From an uncultured Labedella sp. (GTDB lineage Bacteria; Actinomycetota; Actinomycetes; Actinomycetales; Microbacteriaceae): 5,732 nt of DNA. The stretch lies in assembly GCA_934636065.1 (NCBI GenBank), contig CAKTZW010000150.1:1-5732 (forward strand), read 5' to 3'. Shown piece by piece: positions 5,713 to 5,732 of the stretch. The translations under genes and the position numbers were made by a program. The notes beneath the pieces were generated by a model that did no database searches, was not told where the DNA came from, and saw nothing but the letters and a program-made list of their open reading frames with translations. Numbering within the stretch: position 1 is the first letter of the stretch; the number at the start of each line of letters is the position of its first letter.

Positions 5713-5732
5713 TCACGTGCACGGGAATACAC

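Noticed and set aside
1..5732. CRISPR array, insertion sequence, tRNA, phage or defence genes
   Set aside because: No spaced repeat series, transposase motifs, terminal inverted repeats, tRNA-like cloverleaf or foreign base composition was seen; all coding space is explained by the importer operon and typA.

Overview
This window looks like chromosomal DNA from a high-GC Gram-positive bacterium (Actinomycetota, probably Micrococcales; the lineage is inferred). By eye, about two thirds of the bases are G or C, and codons end mostly in G or C. The substrate-binding protein is a lipoprotein rather than a periplasmic protein. The two transporter ATPases are fused into one polypeptide, a common actinobacterial arrangement. 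All genes I can support lie on the minus strand and are read from right to left.

Layout in transcription order: a short leader with a strong Shine-Dalgarno (5668-5732); a TTG-started peptide-binding lipoprotein of the DppA/OppA family (5667-4021); a 136-base gap holding a GC-rich hairpin and a possible very small leader ORF (4020-3885); a DppB/OppB-type permease (3884-2955); a DppC/OppC-type permease (2965-2015) that overlaps the first permease by 11 bases; a fused DppD-DppF-type double ATPase (2018-267) that overlaps the second permease by the 4-base ATGA junction; a perfect 16-bp stem hairpin that probably ends the operon (255-219); and the first 58 codons of typA/bipA (from 176, running off the left edge).

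Together the four complete genes make a whole ABC importer for oligopeptides or dipeptides. The lipoprotein captures peptide outside the membrane, the two six-helix permeases form the channel, and the double ATPase supplies both nucleotide-binding sites. Both ATP sites keep the full set of catalytic motifs. The gene order, overlaps and single hairpin between the binding protein and the permeases fit one operon in which the binding protein is made in excess.

I see no mobile element, CRISPR array, tRNA, rRNA or undescribed system. The points most worth a second look are the dppA-dppB gap, where a hairpin and a small ORF meet a poorly marked permease start; a 36-base exact repeat encoding both Walker A motifs; the lack of cysteines for the iron-sulfur cluster known in some actinobacterial OppD proteins; and the tight boundary with typA, which leaves little room for a typA promoter.
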